A DNA stretch of 10,369 nt from Bacillota bacterium (GCA_017577925.1 PKQU01000057.1:1-10369); one strand, 5' to 3'; counted from the stretch's first letter, positions 1-6,391 are shown. The notes: generated by a model from the letters alone, not told the origin. Program-made: numbers and translations.

Positions 1-1068
1 CGCGCCAAAGTGGAGCGCGGCGAGCGCCTGTCCTTTGACGACGGGGTCCGCCTGCTTCGGTCGCCCGACCTGCTGACCATCGGGCAACTGGCCGACCAGG
101 TGCGCAGGCGCCTGCACGGTGACAAAGTCTACTTTATCGTCAACGCCCACCTCAACTACACCAATGTCTGCTACCTCGACTGCAAGCTGTGCGCCTTCGG
201 TGTCAAGCCCGGCCATCCGCGGGCGTATACCCTTTCGTTGGAGCAGATCGAGCAAAAGCTTAAAAGCCTGGCGGGAAAAGGCTTTACCGAGCTGCATATC
301 GTCGGCGGGGTCAACCCCAAACTCCCCTTCTCCTATTATGAGGACATGATTCGCCTGGCCAAGCGGTACCTCCCGGAGGCGCACATCCAGGCCTTCACCG
401 CCGTCGAGCTCGACTACCTGGCCCGCGTGTCGAAAATGTCCGTCGAAACGGTCATCCTTCGCCTGCGGGAAGCGGGGCTGGGCTCGATCCTGGGCGGCGG
501 GGCGGAAATCTTTCATCCGGAAATCCGCGAGATCATCGCCGGGCACAAAACCGACGCCGAACGGTGGTTTGAAATCCACGAAATCTGCCACCGTTTGGGG
601 ATGAAATCAAACGCTTCCATCCTGTACGGGCACATCGAGAAGCCGGAACATGTGATCGACCACCTGATCCGCCTGCGAGAGCTGCAAGACAAAACGGGCG
701 GTTTCCAGGCCTTCTTCCCCTTTGCCTTTCACCCGCAAAATACCAAGCTGGCCCAAGAGTTCGACCTCACCGGCGAGACGACCGGTTATTACGACTTGAA
801 AATCCTCGCCGTGGCGCGGCTGATGCTCGACAACATCCCGCACATCCGCGCCTTCTGGATGATGATCGGCCTCAAGATGGCTCAGGTCTCCCTGAGCTTC
901 GGCGTCGATGACCTCGACGGCACGGTGATGGAAGAGCAAATTGTGCACGCCGCGGGGGCAACAACGGCACAGATGACGCCGAAGGAGAGCTTCATCCGCA
1001 TGATCAAGGAAGCTGGCCGCATCCCCGTCGAACGGGACACGCTGTACAATGAGCTGCGCGTGTACTAG
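1..1068 (+). CDS. mqnE: Aminofutalosine synthase MqnE-like radical SAM enzyme (5' end outside window)
   Basis: Radical SAM enzyme of the MqnE/CofH superfamily. MqnE joins 3-[(1-carboxyvinyl)oxy]benzoate to the adenosyl group of SAM, giving aminofutalosine in the futalosine route to menaquinone; it is cytosolic. The visible part shows the cluster-binding motif CYLDCKLC (codons at 169-192), then a TELHIVGGVNP strand, a GGGAEIF motif, a YGHIE-HLIRLRELQD-TGGFQ region and a VERDTLYNELRVY C-terminus, all typical of this family. The frame is open to base 1, and residues RAKVERGERL align with the second paralogue at its residues 18-27, so about 17 N-terminal residues lie outside; the GTG at 10 is probably not the start. 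It ends at a clear terminator. The second copy at 1547-2656 is roughly 45% identical by eye. Assignment to MqnE rather than MqnC rests on the C-A-F-x-x-x-P-G-x-x-x-A-Y-T context and is fairly but not fully sure. Confidence 0.82.
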   Translation, partial: RAKVERGERLSFDDGVRLLRSPDLLTIGQLADQVRRRLHGDKVYFIVNAHLNYTNVCYLDCKLCAFGVKPGHPRAYTLSLEQIEQKLKSLAGKGFTELHIVGGVNPKLPFSYYEDMIRLAKRYLPEAHIQAFTAVELDYLARVSKMSVETVILRLREAGLGSILGGGAEIFHPEIREIIAGHKTDAERWFEIHEICHRLGMKSNASILYGHIEKPEHVIDHLIRLRELQDKTGGFQAFFPFAFHPQNTKLAQEFDLTGETTGYYDLKILAVARLMLDNIPHIRAFWMMIGLKMAQVSLSFGVDDLDGTVMEEQIVHAAGATTAQMTPKESFIRMIKEAGRIPVERDTLYNELRVY

Positions 1069-1073
1069 CCCTT

Positions 1074-1102
1074 CCCGCCCGCTGTGGGCGGGCATTTTGT
1101 TT
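1074..1102 (+). terminator. Rho-independent terminator after the first mqnE copy
   Basis: A perfect 7-bp stem, CCCGCCC (1074-1080) and GGGCGGG (1086-1092), closes a GCTGT loop and is followed by the T-rich run CATTTTGTTT. It starts six bases after the TAG stop of the first mqnE copy and separates that gene from the small gene that follows. Confidence 0.8.
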
Positions 1103-1143
1103 GCGCCCCGCGGGAACGCGTCCGGACGTCCGTGGCCGCGCTC

Positions 1144-1172
1144 TTGCGTGGCGAAACGAAAAGGAGTAACAT
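1144..1172 (+). promoter_or_regulatory. Possible sigma-A promoter for the 83-residue protein gene
   Basis: TTGCGT (1144-1149) and TAACAT (1167-1172) are separated by exactly 17 bases, resembling TTGACA and TATAAT. It lies between the upstream terminator and the gene at 1218, where a new promoter would be expected. The spacer contains AAAGGAG just before an ATG at 1171, so an alternative reading is a ribosome site for a 39-codon upstream frame; the promoter reading seems more likely because that frame has no visible protein character. Confidence 0.4.
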
Positions 1173-1217
1173 GGAGGACGCACGCGCCAGCCACCACAAC
1201 GCGGGAGGGAGGAAGAA

Positions 1218-1469
1218 ATGGACACGCGCATTCGCGTCGTGCCGCTTCCGGAACGCGATCCGGACGGCTACAACCTGTACCTTCACCTGACCCTCATGAC
1301 CGCCCACGAGATGCAGCAACTGTTTGAGCAGGTGGAATCCCTTCCCCTCTTCGAGGGTGTGGAATGCCGCAAGGTGGCGCTCAATGAGCGGCAATTCGTG
1401 ATCAAGGTGGACCTGAGCGACGAGGACCTGGAAACGGTAAAGGGGCGGCTGGCGGAGGCCACGTCCTGA
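1218..1469 (+). CDS. Small conserved-looking hypothetical protein (83 aa)
   Basis: I do not recognise this protein family. The 83-residue product is soluble and acidic, with no signal peptide, membrane segment or cysteine pair (a single Cys at residue 50). The pattern suggests a compact alpha/beta fold: a strand at residues 3-9, a strand near 18-25 (YNLYLHLTL), a helix at about 28-42 (TAHEMQQLFEQVESL), a strand at 58-65 (RQFVIKVD), and a C-terminal helix at 67-80. The ATG is chosen because GGAGG stands five bases upstream. The next gene, the second mqnE copy, starts 77 bases after its stop and carries its own promoter-like element. Its position between two MqnE-like enzymes hints at a link to menaquinone synthesis, but nothing in the sequence shows a function. 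Confidence 0.7.
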   Translation: MDTRIRVVPLPERDPDGYNLYLHLTLMTAHEMQQLFEQVESLPLFEGVECRKVALNERQFVIKVDLSDEDLETVKGRLAEATS

Positions 1470-1504
1470 CCACCGGAGGCCTTCCCCTCTCTCCCCTTTC
1501 CGTG

Positions 1505-1513
1505 TGATATGAT
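1505..1513 (+). promoter_or_regulatory. Possible extended -10 promoter before the second mqnE copy
   Basis: TGATATGAT reads as an extended -10 element (TG, one base, TATGAT). There is no good -35 hexamer at the expected distance; the region upstream is C/T-rich. It lies 34 bases before the ATG, followed by a purine-rich ribosome site (GGAGAGGGGG). The gene could also be reached by readthrough from the small gene upstream. Confidence 0.4.
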
Positions 1514-1546
1514 GGTAAAAGGAGTCGGAGAGGGGGAACGGGACAC

Positions 1547-2656
1547 ATGCCAACCACGACCACAGCCACCATTACCGATCCGCGCTTGGTTCCCATCGCC
1601 GAAAAGGTGGAGCGCGGCGAACGGCTGACCAAAGAAGACGGCCTTGCCCTTTACGAATCGCCGGACTTGCTCACCATCGGGCGGCTTGCCGACATGGTAA
1701 ACCGCCGCAAGAACGGTGACCGCGTCTACTTCATCGAGAACATGTACATCAACCCCACCAACGTGTGCGAGGCCCATTGCCGGTTCTGCGCGTTTCGCCG
1801 TGATCCGGGAGAAGACGGGGCCTACACGATGTCGCCCGACGAGGTGCTGGAGTACGTCGCCGCGCGTTTCAATCCCAACATCCGCGAGTTTCACATCGTC
1901 GGCGGCCACAACCACACGGTGCCCTTTGACTACTACCTGGACGTGATTCAGGCGCTGAAACGGCACTATCCGCAGGTGACGATCAAGGCCTACACGGCGG
2001 CGGAAGTGGTCTTCTTCGCCAAGCTGGCCGGCTTGACAATCGAAGAGGTGCTCACCGAGCTGCACAAGGCCGGCGTCGAGACGCTCCCCGGCGGCGGGGC
2101 CGAGATCCTGACCGAGCGTTACCGGCAAAAGATGGCCCCGGAGAAGGCCAGCGTGGAAGAATGGCTGAACGTCCACCGCATCGCCCACCAGATGGGGATG
2201 AAGACCCACGCCACGATGCTGTACGGGTCGATCGAAACGCTGGAAGAGCGGATCGAGCACATGCTGCGCATCCGCGAGCTGCAGGACGAGACAGGAGGCT
2301 TCCTCGTCTTCATTCCGCTGGCCTGCCAGCCGATGAAGCCCACCGCCTCCATCAAGCGGCGCACGTCGGCCTTTGACGACATCAAGACGATCGCCATCAG
2401 CCGCCTGATGCTGGACAACGTGGACCACATCAAGGCCTATTTCATCAACATCGGCACGCAGCTGACCCAGCTGGCCCTTACCTTTGGCGCCGACGACGTG
2501 CACGGCACCCTCGTCGAGGAACGGATCAGCCATGCCGCCGGGGCGCTCACGCAGACAGCGCTGACGCGCGACGAGCTGATCTGGCTGATCAAGGGGGCCC
2601 ACAAGACCCCGGTGGAGCGCGACACGTTCTACAACGTCGTGCGCGTGTACGCGTAA
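1547..2656 (+). CDS. mqnE: Second MqnE-like radical SAM enzyme (CofH/MqnE superfamily)
   Basis: Full-length 369-residue radical SAM enzyme, the usual size for aminofutalosine synthase. The cluster motif CEAHCRFC has Cys at 74, 78 and 81, followed by AFRRDPGEDGAYTM as in MqnE. It then has REFHIVGGHN, LPGGGAEIL, the RIRELQDETGGF stretch and a VERDTFYNVVRVY end. The N-terminus (ERLTKEDGLALYESPDLLTIG) matches the family closely, supporting the ATG at 1547, with AGGGGG ten bases upstream. It differs from the first copy in its mid-region: the stretch from LPGGGAEIL through the MAPEKASVEEWL and ATMLYGSIETLEERIEH segments recalls MqnC and CofH proteins, and its substrate-region residues FIPLACQPMK differ from FFPFAFHPQN in the first copy. 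One copy may thus be the true aminofutalosine synthase and the other specialised for another step. The pathway class is secure; the exact reaction is inference. Confidence 0.82.
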   Translation: MPTTTTATITDPRLVPIAEKVERGERLTKEDGLALYESPDLLTIGRLADMVNRRKNGDRVYFIENMYINPTNVCEAHCRFCAFRRDPGEDGAYTMSPDEVLEYVAARFNPNIREFHIVGGHNHTVPFDYYLDVIQALKRHYPQVTIKAYTAAEVVFFAKLAGLTIEEVLTELHKAGVETLPGGGAEILTERYRQKMAPEKASVEEWLNVHRIAHQMGMKTHATMLYGSIETLEERIEHMLRIRELQDETGGFLVFIPLACQPMKPTASIKRRTSAFDDIKTIAISRLMLDNVDHIKAYFINIGTQLTQLALTFGADDVHGTLVEERISHAAGALTQTALTRDELIWLIKGAHKTPVERDTFYNVVRVYA

Positions 2657-2688
2657 GCGACACGCATGCCGTGCAAAAAGGCGTGCGG

Positions 2689-2734
2689 AAAAAAGGCCCT
2701 GTTCTCGCAAGAGGCGAGGACATGGGCCTTTTTT
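2689..2734. terminator. Long bidirectional terminator between mqnE and the vanZ-like gene
   Basis: A 20-bp near-perfect stem has arms at 2689-2708 and 2714-2734 and an AAGAG loop. It begins with six A and ends with six T, with one wobble pair (on the + strand) and one unpaired T (2723). Because both strands end in a T-run, it can stop the rightward mqnE transcript (stop at 2656) and the leftward vanZ-like transcript (stop at 2760). Confidence 0.88.
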
Positions 2735-2759
2735 GGGATTTCTCACATTCTGACTATGT

Positions 2760-3347
2760 TTAGTGCTTGTTTATCGTTATTTCAATATATTTTAGGAACG
2801 GCGATTTTTTTATATCTAAATTATTTACCATCTTCTTAAAAAGAAAACCAAAGACTTTAAAAACCATAAACCCAAGAATGACACCAAAAACGTTAAGAAT
2901 CACATCGTTTATATCAATTGTTCGATAAGGAAAGCCTAAGAACAAAGAAATCATTAATTGAAGGGATTCGATTACCACACAAAAACTAACTCCGTAAATC
3001 ATTAACCTTTTTTTCGTTACATTCAAAAGAAAAGGAAGACCAAAACCAAACGGTACGGTCAAAAGAATGTTATACAAAACTTGCTCATTAACAATATTGA
3101 TATCGAAAGGAATCAAATTAATACCCGATGAAAATTTTAACTCTCTTTGCATGATCTCAGCCATTCCTGATCCGATTGGTATTGGAAAAATGGTGTATTT
3201 CAAAACCCCTAATAAGTATAAATAGAAAACTGAGAAGAAGAATAAGTATAATAAATCTTTATCCTTTTTATTTCTCAAATAGAATAAAATCAACAACAAT
3301 AAAACGATCCCTAATAATGCTGTTGACAAATCAAAATCAATTAACAA
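2760..3347 (-). CDS. VanZ-like membrane protein
   Basis: Predicted integral membrane protein of 195 residues with about five hydrophobic segments (near residues 7-24, 32-54, 91-109, 114-138 and 148-171). It matches the VanZ-like family: NILLTVPFGFGLPFL (93-107), an E-x-L-Q pair at 127-130 in a membrane helix, and R-x-x-D-x-N-D-x-x-x-N (142-152) before a glycine-rich last helix. VanZ itself gives low-level teicoplanin resistance, but most relatives have no known role, so no resistance should be inferred. The start is TTG at 3347, with AAGGAG nine bases upstream; no ATG or GTG fits as well. The gene is about 30% GC against roughly 60% or more in its neighbours and uses A/T-ending codons such as AAA, ATT and TTA, which indicates recent acquisition from a low-GC donor. 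It ends at the shared bidirectional terminator. Confidence 0.8.
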   Translation of the reverse strand: MLIDFDLSTALLGIVLLLLILFYLRNKKDKDLLYLFFFSVFYLYLLGVLKYTIFPIPIGSGMAEIMQRELKFSSGINLIPFDINIVNEQVLYNILLTVPFGFGLPFLLNVTKKRLMIYGVSFCVVIESLQLMISLFLGFPYRTIDINDVILNVFGVILGFMVFKVFGFLFKKMVNNLDIKKSPFLKYIEITINKH

Positions 3348-3356
3348 CGTTGATCA

Positions 3357-3362
3357 CTCCTT
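3357..3362 (-). promoter_or_regulatory. Ribosome binding site of the vanZ-like gene
   Basis: AAGGAG on the minus strand, nine bases before the TTG codon at 3347. It decides the start, because the frame has no nearby ATG and a GTG at 3357 runs into a stop within seven codons. Confidence 0.65.
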
Positions 3363-3382
3363 ACCAAAAATTAACGCAAAGA

Positions 3383-3416
3383 GGGGCAGATCGGAGCCAC
3401 AGGCAACATCTGACCC
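3383..3416. repeat. Inverted repeat upstream of the vanZ-like gene
   Basis: CAGAT (3387-3391) pairs with ATCTG (3408-3412), extended by GGG (3383-3385) with CCC (3414-3416) across one mismatch. A small inner GCC-ACA-GGC hairpin occupies 3396-3404. No T-run follows on either strand, so it is not a standard terminator. It lies in the likely leader of the leftward vanZ-like gene, about 40 bases before the start, and could be a regulatory stem or chance. Confidence 0.35.
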
Positions 3417-3445
3417 GTTGAAAATGATCAGGGCAATCAGAACGC

Positions 3446-3480
3446 AGAAAGGGACGGAATACCGCCCCTTTCTCTTTTTG
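3446..3480. terminator. Hairpin with T-run, orphan terminator candidate
   Basis: AGAAAGGG-A-CGG (3446-3457) pairs with CCG-C-CCCTTTCT (3462-3473) around an AATA loop. On the + strand CTTTTTG follows, giving terminator form, but no rightward gene lies upstream. On the minus strand the single A-C mismatch becomes a G-U pair, so the RNA fold is better in the leftward direction, although no strong U-run follows there. A second inverted repeat, CTCTTTTT-GACT-AAAAAGAG (3472-3491), overlaps its end. Leftward reading would place it after yuzB or in the leader of the vanZ-like gene; direction is uncertain. Confidence 0.45.
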
Positions 3481-3531
3481 ACTAAAAAGAGGACAACCCC
3501 GGCAGTTAGGGCGGGGCTCCCCGTTCGAAAC

Positions 3532-3566
3532 ACCGCACCTGCCTTTTGGGCGGCGCGGTATTTTGT
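3532..3566. terminator. Hairpin just after yuzB, weak terminator candidate
   Basis: ACCGCACC-(T)-GCC (3532-3543) pairs with GGC-GGCGCGGT (3549-3559) around a TTTTG loop. The + strand is followed by ATTTTGT; the minus strand is followed only by GTTTCG, but there an A-C mismatch becomes a G-U pair, favouring a leftward RNA. It begins only a few bases past the yuzB stop (3572), where a terminator for the leftward mccA-mccB-yuzD-yuzB block would be expected. Confidence 0.45.
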
Positions 3567-3571
3567 ACCCT

Positions 3572-3853
3572 TCAGTCGTCGAGCTGCTTGATCAGCTTGT
3601 CGAGCTCGACCCGCTTTTCCCGTTCCTTCTTCAAATACGCCTTGATGTTGGCGACCAACTCCTCGGGGTTGTCCCCGGTGACGATCTCCCCGTTGACCAT
3701 GGCGTAGAGCGTCGTGGCGCACAGGCTACAATTGCCAAGGCAGCCGTATTCCACAATCTCCGCTTCCAGCTCGGGATCTTCCATGAGGGCATCCAGCGCC
3801 TTCTGCGAACCGTGAGCCAAGTTCGTGCTGCAAAACTCGATCACGACGTCCAT
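3572..3853 (-). CDS. yuzB: YuzB-family protein (DUF1450)
   Basis: Small cytosolic protein of 93 residues. It matches the YuzB family: IEFCSTNLAHGSQKAL at the N-terminus, then EYGCLGNCSLCATTLYAMVNGEIVTGDNPEEL. Four cysteines are visible, at 8, 38, 42 and 45; this C...CxxxCxxC layout resembles thioredoxin-like ferredoxins, so binding of an iron-sulfur cluster is possible but not established. The family's biochemical role is unknown. The chosen ATG at 3853 has AGGAGG seven bases upstream; an ATG two codons earlier would be only one base from that site, and a longer frame to 3892 has no homology. The product carries a charged C-terminal tail (about residues 75-93, KKEREKRVELDKLIKQLDD) beyond the usual length of about 78 residues. 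It follows yuzD by 45 bases on the same strand, as a likely operon partner. Confidence 0.87.
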   Translation of the reverse strand: MDVVIEFCSTNLAHGSQKALDALMEDPELEAEIVEYGCLGNCSLCATTLYAMVNGEIVTGDNPEELVANIKAYLKKEREKRVELDKLIKQLDD

Positions 3854-3860
3854 GTCCATC

Positions 3861-3866
3861 CCTCCT
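3861..3866 (-). promoter_or_regulatory. Ribosome binding site deciding the yuzB start
   Basis: AGGAGG on the minus strand, seven bases before the ATG at 3853 and only one base before the alternative ATG at 3859. It therefore favours the inner start. Confidence 0.7.
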
Positions 3867-3898
3867 CTTCCACCGCCACGGTCACCGGGCACCGACGA

Positions 3899-4228
3899 CT
3901 AGCCGCCGGACGGATCGCTTTCGGACAGGCCGAGGGCAGCCAGTTTGTCCAGCACCGGCTTCAGCTCCACAACTCCCTCGGCAACCGCTTCCCCGCCGAT
4001 CACCACCAAGGGGTAGAAAAACTCGTCGTCCAGAACACGCCGCGCCCACTCGGCATCCGCAGGCGTTTGGGGCGCGTAGATGTCCACGTAGCGCACGGCA
4101 ACGCGCTCCACGCCAAATTTCCGCCCCAGCACCGCCTGCAGCCATTCAACCGTCTCCTTTGACGACGGCGCGTTGACGCAGCTGGGGCAGCGCACGTCGG
4201 CACCGTACACGGTCACTTCGACGGACAT
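3899..4228 (-). CDS. yuzD: YuzD-family protein (DUF1462)
   Basis: Small protein of 109 residues with a thioredoxin-like pattern: a first strand VEVTVYGADVR, a CPSC motif at residues 14-17, then NAPSSKETVEWLQAVL, the strand VRYVDIYAPQ, and EFFYPLVVIGGEAVAEG. These match the YuzD family of Bacillales. The CxxC suggests a redox or metal role, but no function is established. The ATG at 4228 is chosen because AAGGAGG lies seven bases upstream and family homology starts there; an upstream extension to 4297 is unsupported. In Bacillus subtilis yuzD, yuzB and yutI are neighbours, and the same trio is found here, with mccAB between yuzD and yutI. It begins 94 bases after mccB with no obvious terminator, so readthrough from the mcc genes is plausible. 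Confidence 0.87.
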   Translation of the reverse strand: MSVEVTVYGADVRCPSCVNAPSSKETVEWLQAVLGRKFGVERVAVRYVDIYAPQTPADAEWARRVLDDEFFYPLVVIGGEAVAEGVVELKPVLDKLAALGLSESDPSGG

Positions 4229-4322
4229 CGCCCCTCCTCCTTTCCCTCGACACCCCGTAACTGGCCTTCTCTTCGCCGGCACAACCGTCCGGCACACGGG
4301 CGTCCCGCTGTCGTCCTTCCCC

Positions 4323-5462
4323 TTACGCGCCGGCCAGCGCCTGTTCCAGGTCCTCGATCAGGTCGGCGGCGTCTTCCACACCGACGGAGATGCGAATCAG
4401 CCCATCGGTAATGCCCAGTTCGGCGCGCCGTTCCGGCGGGATGGAGGCGTGGGTCATGCGGGCGGGAATGGAGATGAGGCTCTCCACGGCGCCGAGGCTT
4501 TCGGCCAGCGTGAAGAAGCGCACCCGGCGCACCACGCGCTCGGCCCGCTCGCCGCTGCCTACGTCGAAGGAAATCATGCCGCCGAAGCCGCGGGCCTGCC
4601 GTTTGGCCACGTCGTGCCCCGGATGACTGGGGAGTCCCGGGTAGTACACGGCGCGGATGTCGTTGCGCGCGGCCAAAAACCGGGCCACGGCGGCGGCGTT
4701 GGCTTCATGGGCCTCCATGCGCAAGCCCAGCGTGCGGATACCGCGGATGAGCAGGTAGGCGTCATGGGGACCCAGGACGCCGCCGACGGAATTCTGGAGG
4801 AAGTGCAGGCGCTCGCCCAGCGCGGGATCCTTCACCACAACCAGACCGGCCACAACGTCGCTGTGGCCGCCAAGGTACTTCGTCGCACTGTGCACGACGA
4901 TGTCGGCACCGAGGGCCAGCGGGTTTTGCCAGTAGGGGGTCATGAAGGTGTTGTCGACGATGGTGAGGAGGCCATGCTCGCGGCACAGCCGGGCCACGGC
5001 GGCGATGTCCGTCACCTTGAGCAGCGGATTGGACGGCGTCTCGATGACGACCGCCTTCGTCGAGGGGCGGATGGCCGCGCGGACGGCATCGAGGTCGCGC
5101 GTATCGACAAAGGTGGCCTCCAGGCCCAGGCGGGCGAACACCTTCGTCAGCACACGGTACGTCCCCCCGTAGACATCGTCGCCGACGACGACATGGTCGC
5201 CCTGGTTGAAGAGCATCATCACCGTGGAAAAGGCGGCCATGCCCGAGGCGAAGGCCAGCCCCCGCACGCCCCCTTCCAGGTCGGCGATGAGCGCTTCCAG
5301 GGCCGCCCGCGTCGGGTTGCCGGTGCGGGAGTACTCGTAACCCTTATGGTGCCCGACACCTTCCTGTTTGTACGTGCTGGTGAGGTACACCGGCACGGTG
5401 ACGGCACCGGTGTGGGGGTCACCGGTAATGCCGCCGTGAATGAGCCGCGTCTTCATCCGCAT
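4323..5462 (-). CDS. mccB: Cystathionine gamma-lyase / homocysteine gamma-lyase MccB
   Basis: PLP-dependent enzyme of the Cys/Met metabolism family, 379 residues, the usual full length. It is expected to cleave cystathionine to cysteine, 2-oxobutyrate and ammonia, completing reverse transsulfuration in the cytosol. Visible landmarks are YSRTGNPTR (44-52, phosphate binding from the neighbouring subunit), SGMAA (73-77), DDVYGGTYR with the ring-stacking Tyr98, ETPSNP (141-146), VDNTF (169-173) and the PLP lysine K195 in SATKYLGGHSD. The start ATG at 5462 lies two bases after the mccA stop, and its ribosome site (GGGGGG) is inside the last mccA codons, so the two genes are co-transcribed and probably translationally coupled. 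Cystathionine gamma-synthase (MetI) is a close relative; the pairing with MccA favours gamma-lyase. Confidence 0.9.
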   Translation of the reverse strand: MRMKTRLIHGGITGDPHTGAVTVPVYLTSTYKQEGVGHHKGYEYSRTGNPTRAALEALIADLEGGVRGLAFASGMAAFSTVMMLFNQGDHVVVGDDVYGGTYRVLTKVFARLGLEATFVDTRDLDAVRAAIRPSTKAVVIETPSNPLLKVTDIAAVARLCREHGLLTIVDNTFMTPYWQNPLALGADIVVHSATKYLGGHSDVVAGLVVVKDPALGERLHFLQNSVGGVLGPHDAYLLIRGIRTLGLRMEAHEANAAAVARFLAARNDIRAVYYPGLPSHPGHDVAKRQARGFGGMISFDVGSGERAERVVRRVRFFTLAESLGAVESLISIPARMTHASIPPERRAELGITDGLIRISVGVEDAADLIEDLEQALAGA

Positions 5463-5464
5463 CG

Positions 5465-6391
5465 TCAGATTCCCCCCTGGTAGATCTTCTTGCTCAGGTA
5501 CCGCTCACTGGAGTCGGGGAAGATCGTCACCACGTTCGTCCCCGGCGGCGCCTTTTGCGCCTCCTGAAGGGCCGCATAGAAAGCCGCACCGGACGAGCTC
5601 CCCACCAGCAGGCCTTCCCGGCGCGCCAGTTCCTTCACCATGTGAAACGCGTCCTCGTCGGCAACCGTATAGATGGCGTCAAAATACGCCGGATCGACGA
5701 AGGGTGGGAGAAACTCCATGCCGATGCCCTCCGTCTTGTGCGGACCCGGCTCGCCGCCGTTCAGGATGGAGCCTTCCGGTTCGACCACCACCGTCTTGAT
5801 GGCCGGGTTTTGCTCCTTCAGGTAGCGGGCGCAGCCCATGAACGTGCCGCCGCTGCCGGCGCCCGCGACAAAAATGTGCACCTGGCCCTCCATCTGTTCC
5901 CAGATCTCCGGACCCGTGGTGCGGTAGTGGGCCTCGGGGTTGGCCGGGTTTTCAAACTGCTGCGGCACATAGGCATTGGGAATGGTTGCCGCCAGCTCCT
6001 TGGCCTTCTCGATGGCCCCCTTCATGCCCAGCTCGGTGGGCGTGTGTACGATCTCGGCCCCGAGGGCGCGCATCAGTTCCTGCTTTTCCACGGAAAATTT
6101 CTCCGGCACGACAAAGATGACCCGATAGCCGGTGCCGATGGCGGCGAGGGCCAGGCCGATCCCGGTGTTCCCCGCCGTCGGCTCGATGATCGTTCCACCG
6201 GGCTTGAGGAGCCCGCGGCGCTCGGCGTCTTCGATAAGGGCCACCCCCAGGCGGTCCTTCACGCTGCCGCCTGGGTTGAAAAATTCCAGCTTGGCGAACA
6301 GGCGAACGCCTTCGGGCAGATCAAATCGCGTGATTTCCACGATCGGCGTATTGCCGATCAGGGCTTTAACGTTCGGGTACACACGGTTCAC
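5465..6391 (-). CDS. mccA: O-acetylserine-dependent cystathionine beta-synthase MccA
   Basis: PLP enzyme of the cysteine synthase / cystathionine beta-synthase family. In Bacillus, MccA (YrhA) condenses O-acetylserine with homocysteine to cystathionine, which MccB then splits. The 308-residue product shows the PLP lysine K45 in GGSVKDR, TAGNTG (72-77), the phosphate loop GSGGT (179-183) and PDSSERYLS (292-300) near the cofactor ring. The GTG at 6391 is chosen over ATG codons at 6472 and 6463: GGAGG lies eight bases upstream, the length then equals the roughly 307 residues of YrhA, and the extra N-terminal residues have no family match and would cover the promoter. The B. subtilis operon also carries mtnN and yrrT; they are absent here. 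A plain cysteine synthase is the main alternative, but the linkage to mccB argues against it. Confidence 0.9.
   Translation of the reverse strand: MNRVYPNVKALIGNTPIVEITRFDLPEGVRLFAKLEFFNPGGSVKDRLGVALIEDAERRGLLKPGGTIIEPTAGNTGIGLALAAIGTGYRVIFVVPEKFSVEKQELMRALGAEIVHTPTELGMKGAIEKAKELAATIPNAYVPQQFENPANPEAHYRTTGPEIWEQMEGQVHIFVAGAGSGGTFMGCARYLKEQNPAIKTVVVEPEGSILNGGEPGPHKTEGIGMEFLPPFVDPAYFDAIYTVADEDAFHMVKELARREGLLVGSSSGAAFYAALQEAQKAPPGTNVVTIFPDSSERYLSKKIYQGGI

Noticed and set aside
1171..1290. Short frame (39 codons) starting at an ATG preceded by AAAGGAG
   Set aside because: The spacing is ribosome-site-like, but the frame overlaps the better-supported gene at 1218 and the peptide has no protein character. 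The same bases fit a -10 hexamer with a 17-base spacer, which I preferred.
1283..2746. Open frame of 487 codons on the minus strand opposite the second mqnE copy
   Set aside because: It lies antisense to a clear radical SAM gene, its translation is low-complexity and rich in His, Val and Arg, and it lacks a ribosome site. Such frames are common in high-GC DNA.
3521..3540. CCCCGTTCGAAACACCG, resembling a tRNA T-loop
   Set aside because: The bases flanking TTCGAAA do not form the five-pair T-stem, and no acceptor, D or anticodon arm is found nearby.
2735..3571. Insertion sequence or integron-like element around the vanZ-like gene
   Set aside because: There is no transposase or integrase frame, and I could not find matching terminal inverted repeats or a target duplication at the composition edges.
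4173..5483. Open frame of 436 codons on the plus strand opposite mccB
   Set aside because: It mirrors a well-conserved PLP enzyme, and the translation has no recognisable domain; a high-GC shadow.
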